Shown here piece after piece: positions 5,731 to 8,647 of a stretch of 8,647 nucleotides of DNA. Made by a program: the position numbers and the translations under genes. Source of the stretch: an uncultured Collinsella sp. (GTDB lineage Bacteria; Actinomycetota; Coriobacteriia; Coriobacteriales; Coriobacteriaceae); assembly GCA_902491915.1 (NCBI GenBank), contig CABUJL010000077.1:1-8647 (forward strand), read 5' to 3'. Every line of letters starts with the position of its first letter. Position 1 is the first letter of the stretch. Under the pieces are notes generated by a model. It saw nothing but the letters and a program-made list of their open reading frames with translations. It was not told where the DNA came from and made no database searches.

Positions 5731-7152
5731 CTACTCTATCAGGTCGTTGTGGCGCTCGATAGCATCCGCTACCGTACCGCCCTCATCCACAATAAGCGAA
5801 CGGCGCTTGGGTGAGATGATGCGCTGGGCGGGGTACACGCCGCGGTGTCCGCCGGTTAGGTAGCTGATAAAGGCCACGATGACAAAGAATCCGGCGGCCG
5901 TGCCGTGGAACAGGTCGATGGCCATCATGCAGGTGGTGATAGGCACGTTGAGGCCGGCGCAGAACACGCCGAGCATGCCCAGCGCTGCCAGAAAGCTGGG
6001 ATCGATTCCGACGAGGCAACCTATCCAGCCGCCGAGCGCCGCACCGATGCCAAACAGGGGCGTGACCTCGCCGCCTTGGAAGCCCGCGCCCAGGGTAAGT
6101 GCTGTGACGACCAACTTGATGGCTGCGTCCGTCAGGGTGGTGTTGCCTGCAAATCCGGCGCCGGAAAGCCACGTGGAAAGGCCGGCGTAGTCCCAAGCGT
6201 CGAGGAGGGCATAGGCGGCCAAAACCACGAGTGCGCCGATGAGTGCGCGAACAAGGTAATTGGTGATAAAGCGACCGTACAGGCTCTTGACGGTTCGAAC
6301 CGACCAGGCAAAGAGACGTGCCGTCAGACCGAAGATGATGGCGCTGATAACAACGATGACGACCGTCTTGGGCGTCATGGTGGGAACGCTGGCGATGACA
6401 TTCGCTTCGTACTCGGTACCCAGGGCGAGTGATGTAAAGTAGCCGGTAAACGAGGCGACCAGACAGTAGATGCCCGCGGTGTAGTCGATCTTGCCGATAA
6501 AGCACATCTCCATGCCAAAGAAAGCTCCGGCAAGGGGCGAACCGAATACGGCACCAAAGGCCGACGAGATGCCGGCGAGCATGAGGTCGTGGTGGTCATG
6601 CTTTTCGAGGTGGGCGAGGCTCGAGATGTTGCTGGCGATGGTGCCGCCGATCTGCACTGCGGCCCCCTCGCGACCGGCCGATCCGCCCGTTAGGTGTGTG
6701 AGCGTGGAGCACACAAACGTGAGGACGGCCATGCGCATATGGATGAGGCGTGTGCCCAGAGCGGAGTCGATGACCAGGTTGTTGCCACGCTTTGCGGCGA
6801 GACCGTGGTTCTTGTAGACCCATGCGGTGGCCATGCCCACAACGGGAAGCAAGGCGTAGACCCACACATGGTGCTCGCGATAGTCGGTCGCGATATTCAG
6901 CGAGGCCAAAAACGCCCAAGCGGCAACGCCCATGGCGAGCGAGACGATGACGACGAGTGCGAGCAACTTGGCGCTCGCGAGTAGGTTGCGGGCGTTGCGG
7001 CGCGTGTCGGCAGCCAGGAGATGCTCAGAGCGGGTGAGCTGATGCCTGCCTGCCGCGATGACGTCGTTCAGGGAGAAAAAACCGCCTTCGTCGAGCGGCT
7101 GGGAATGATCCTGCGCTTCGTTTGCGCTTTCGGGTTTGTCGTTATGAGCCAT
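5731..7152 (-). CDS. CLC-family antiporter, probable fluoride/proton type (CLC-F)
   Basis: The 473-residue protein is a CLC anion transporter with many hydrophobic helices from about residue 60 to 435 and hydrophilic ends. The gating-glutamate motif is present as GGSAGREGAAVQ (156-167, Glu162). The canonical chloride-binding GSGIP is replaced by RGNNLVID (122-129), and the GIFAP-type motif is replaced by QGGEVTPLF (359-367). These replacements are the hallmarks I recall for CLC-F F-/H+ antiporters, where a Met or Asn near the first site and an E-V-T run in the second set fluoride preference. Tyr440 lies where the central tyrosine is expected. A chloride transporter of the general 'voltage-gated' annotation is the alternative. 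The N-terminal 55 residues are long for CLC-F. The ATG at 7152 has GAGGA 4 nt upstream; a TTG at 7179 is possible but less likely. The lipid kinase gene follows. Confidence 0.85.
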   Translation of the reverse strand: MAHNDKPESANEAQDHSQPLDEGGFFSLNDVIAAGRHQLTRSEHLLAADTRRNARNLLASAKLLALVVIVSLAMGVAAWAFLASLNIATDYREHHVWVYALLPVVGMATAWVYKNHGLAAKRGNNLVIDSALGTRLIHMRMAVLTFVCSTLTHLTGGSAGREGAAVQIGGTIASNISSLAHLEKHDHHDLMLAGISSAFGAVFGSPLAGAFFGMEMCFIGKIDYTAGIYCLVASFTGYFTSLALGTEYEANVIASVPTMTPKTVVIVVISAIIFGLTARLFAWSVRTVKSLYGRFITNYLVRALIGALVVLAAYALLDAWDYAGLSTWLSGAGFAGNTTLTDAAIKLVVTALTLGAGFQGGEVTPLFGIGAALGGWIGCLVGIDPSFLAALGMLGVFCAGLNVPITTCMMAIDLFHGTAAGFFVIVAFISYLTGGHRGVYPAQRIISPKRRSLIVDEGGTVADAIERHNDLIE

Positions 7153-7181
7153 ACGTTCCTCTTTTAGGTTGCAACGCAAGC

Positions 7182-7187
7182 ATTATA
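7182..7187 (-). promoter_or_regulatory. -10 box of the CLC-type gene promoter
   Basis: On the minus strand TATAAT is a perfect -10 hexamer 29 nt before the ATG at 7152, predicting a leader of roughly 20-25 nt. The -35 region is GC-rich and poor. The heptamer AAACGCG (plus-strand sense) occurs twice just upstream of it (7188-7194, 7197-7203), 9 bp apart. A leader this short leaves no room for a riboswitch. Confidence 0.6.
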
Positions 7188-7236
7188 AAACGCGGTAAAC
7201 GCGACGAGCCGGTGGGTTGGTTTCCATTCTGTTTCG

Positions 7237-7275
7237 CGGCCTGCAACCGACAGGTGTATTTGCGGGTGCAGGCCG
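7237..7275. repeat. 9-bp inverted repeat in the CLC/moeA divergent region
   Basis: CGGCCTGCA (7237-7245) and TGCAGGCCG (7267-7275) are perfect inverted copies separated by 21 bp. They lie upstream of both predicted promoters, so they are more likely a DNA-level site than part of either mRNA. No known operator is recognised. Confidence 0.55.
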
Positions 7276-7298
7276 AGTCGCGGTCGTGCGTCGGGGGA

Positions 7299-7318
7299 TT
7301 ATACTGAGACAAGTATAA
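7299..7318 (+). promoter_or_regulatory. Inverted repeat over the moeA promoter, possible ModE-like operator
   Basis: TTATACT (7299-7305) and AGTATAA (7312-7318) form a perfect 7-bp inverted repeat with a 6-bp centre. The arms overlap the two best -10 candidates for moeA, TATACT (7300-7305) and TATAAA (7314-7319), so a bound protein would block transcription. The frame TTATA-N10-TATAA resembles the E. coli ModE site upstream of modA as I remember it (TTATA-N10-CATAA). A different dimeric repressor, for example GntR- or TetR-type, is equally compatible. Confidence 0.45.
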
Positions 7319-7362
7319 AGAATCGGCGCCCCTGTTGTGCGCCGTGGCATTAAGAGGTGCAT

Positions 7363-8625
7363 ATGGCAGAGAAACTCATTCCGCTGGAGGACGCGCAGTC
7401 GATTGTCCTGTCGCACGTTACTCCGACCGATCTCGTCGAGATTCCCGTGTGGCAGGCCGCCGGTCTTCCCTTGGCCGAGGACGCGGTGGCCGATATCGAC
7501 ATCTCGCCGTTTGCCAACAGCGCCTTGGACGGGTATGCCGTGCGCGCAGCCGATCTTGCTGCGGCCGCCGGTGACACTCCGGTGACGCTCTCCGTCGTAG
7601 GACACGAGGCCGCGGGCCATGTCTTTGAGGGCACAATCGGCGCGGGCGAGACCGTCCGCATCATGACGGGCGCGCCGGTGCCCGAAGGTGCCGATGCCGT
7701 GGTGAAGTACGAGATCGTCGACGTACTCGATGGCGATGGCAACGAGGGCTCGCACGTTCGCTTCTCGGCGCCTGCCAAGGTAGGGGAGAACGTTCGCTCT
7801 GCCGCCGAGGAGGCCCATGCCGGCGATGTTGTGATGCATGCCGGCGAGGTCGTGGCTCCGGCGGGCGCCGGCTTGCTGGCAAGCGCCGGATACGCGAGCG
7901 TGAAGGTGCACGCTGCCCCACGTGTGGGCATCATCTCGCTGGGCACGGAACTGGTCGCACCGAGTAGGGTACCGGCGCGCGGTCAGATTCGCGATTCCAA
8001 CTCCGCGGCGCTGATGGCCGAGGCACTCGATGCCGGCGCCGAGCCCGTGTTCTACGGCATTGCGCCCGATGATGAGCAGGCGATTGCCGAGCTGGTGCAT
8101 CGTGCCGTGCAGGAGTGCGATTTTGTCATTACGAGCGGTGGCGCCTCGGCGGGCGACTACGACTATGTGACGGCGCTGGTTAAGCGCGAGGGCGAGGTGC
8201 TGGTCGATCGCATCTCGATGCGTCCGGGCAAGGCCATCACGTTTGGCTTGCTCGGGGGTAAGCCCTACCTGGGGCTTTCAGGCAATCCGGCAGCGGCATA
8301 TGTGGGCTTTGAGATGCTCGCCCGTCCGGCGATTCGCAAGATGCGCGGCTTTGCCGAGGATGCGCGTCCCGTACAGCAGGCGACGCTCACGCACGGCGTG
8401 AAAAAGCGACAGCATCGCCGCTTCTTTGATCGCGCCACGGTTTTGCGCGACCCCGAGACCGATGAGCTGTTGGTGACCGAGGCCAAGACGCAGAATTCGG
8501 CGCTGCTCGGCACGATGCAGCGGGCCAACTGCCTGCTGCGTATTGACGAAGGACCGTGCGAGCTCAAGGCGGGCGACGTCGTGGATGTCGTGCGTGTCGA
8601 CCTGCCTGAGGGCACGGTGCTATAG
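7363..8625 (+). CDS. moeA: Molybdopterin molybdotransferase (MoeA)
   Basis: The 420-residue cytoplasmic enzyme inserts molybdate into adenylylated molybdopterin, the last common step of molybdenum cofactor synthesis. Conserved blocks are in family order: NSALDGYAVR (52-61; Asp56 aligns with E. coli Asp59), VRIMTGAPVPEGADAVV (98-114), IISLGTELV (190-198), GQIRDSNS (207-214), VITSGGASAGDYDYV (255-269), MRPGKAITFG (286-295) and GLSGNPAAAYVGFE (304-317). The C-terminal domain IV ends with GDVVDVVRVDLPEG. The usual GDEL of the central motif is GTEL here, with the glutamate kept. Length is normal (about 400-420). The ATG at 7363 follows AGAGG by 5 nt and is preferred to the in-frame GTG at 7357, which overlaps that site. 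The gene implies molybdoenzymes in this organism, although none is in the window. It is followed within 10 nt by another gene. Confidence 0.95.
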   Translation: MAEKLIPLEDAQSIVLSHVTPTDLVEIPVWQAAGLPLAEDAVADIDISPFANSALDGYAVRAADLAAAAGDTPVTLSVVGHEAAGHVFEGTIGAGETVRIMTGAPVPEGADAVVKYEIVDVLDGDGNEGSHVRFSAPAKVGENVRSAAEEAHAGDVVMHAGEVVAPAGAGLLASAGYASVKVHAAPRVGIISLGTELVAPSRVPARGQIRDSNSAALMAEALDAGAEPVFYGIAPDDEQAIAELVHRAVQECDFVITSGGASAGDYDYVTALVKREGEVLVDRISMRPGKAITFGLLGGKPYLGLSGNPAAAYVGFEMLARPAIRKMRGFAEDARPVQQATLTHGVKKRQHRRFFDRATVLRDPETDELLVTEAKTQNSALLGTMQRANCLLRIDEGPCELKAGDVVDVVRVDLPEGTVL

Positions 8626-8635
8626 GAGGAATGCT

Positions 8636-8647
8636 ATGGAGCTGAAG
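8636..8647 (+). CDS. Start of next gene in the moeA operon (5' end only)
   Basis: An ATG at 8636 opens a frame reading Met-Glu-Leu-Lys to the window edge. A strong Shine-Dalgarno AGGAGGA (8624-8630) overlaps the moeA stop codon and lies 5 nt before this ATG, so the gene is almost certainly cotranscribed with moeA. The ATG at 8631 is rejected because its frame stops after four codons. Another molybdenum cofactor gene is plausible from position, but four codons cannot identify it. Confidence 0.7.

Noticed and set aside
7153..7362. Fluoride riboswitch in front of the CLC-type gene
   Set aside because: The conserved motif was not found on the minus strand, and the TATAAT box leaves a leader of only about 20-25 nt.

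Overview
The window looks like chromosomal DNA from a gut actinobacterium of the class Coriobacteriia, most likely a Collinsella-type genome. This is inferred from its high G+C content, GC-rich third codon positions (which open long antisense shadow frames), the gene mix (C_GCAxxG_C_C protein, xpt, CLC-type antiporter, MoeA) and short GGGACTGT-type palindromes that I associate with this group. No database search was possible. I see no transposase, integrase, phage gene, CRISPR array, tRNA or rRNA.

Layout. A C_GCAxxG_C_C redox-family gene (minus strand, cut by the left edge) diverges across a 231-nt intergenic region from an O-acetylhomoserine sulfhydrylase gene (metY-type). The metY leader can fold so that the Shine-Dalgarno is paired. 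A very strong intrinsic terminator follows metY, and 26 nt later a 12-helix major-facilitator exporter gene begins. Next comes xpt (xanthine phosphoribosyltransferase), ending in a palindrome plus T-run. Then a small GGQ-domain release-factor/ArfB-like gene lies between two related palindromic repeats. Convergent with it on the minus strand is a probable two-gene unit: a CLC-family antiporter with fluoride-type (CLC-F) signature residues, followed by a diacylglycerol-kinase-family lipid kinase. A 210-nt divergent region with several symmetric elements separates the antiporter from moeA (plus strand). MoeA is followed at once by another gene, of which only the first four codons are visible.

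Functional reading. Most genes are housekeeping or accessory metabolism: sulfur assimilation into homocysteine, purine salvage, ribosome rescue, molybdenum cofactor insertion, lipid phosphorylation, drug or metabolite export, and probable fluoride export. No obvious new multi-gene system is present. The more interesting signals are the metY leader fold, the paired repeats bracketing the release-factor-like gene, the CLC-F ion-pathway residues without a visible fluoride riboswitch, and an inverted repeat over the moeA promoter whose spacing resembles a ModE operator.
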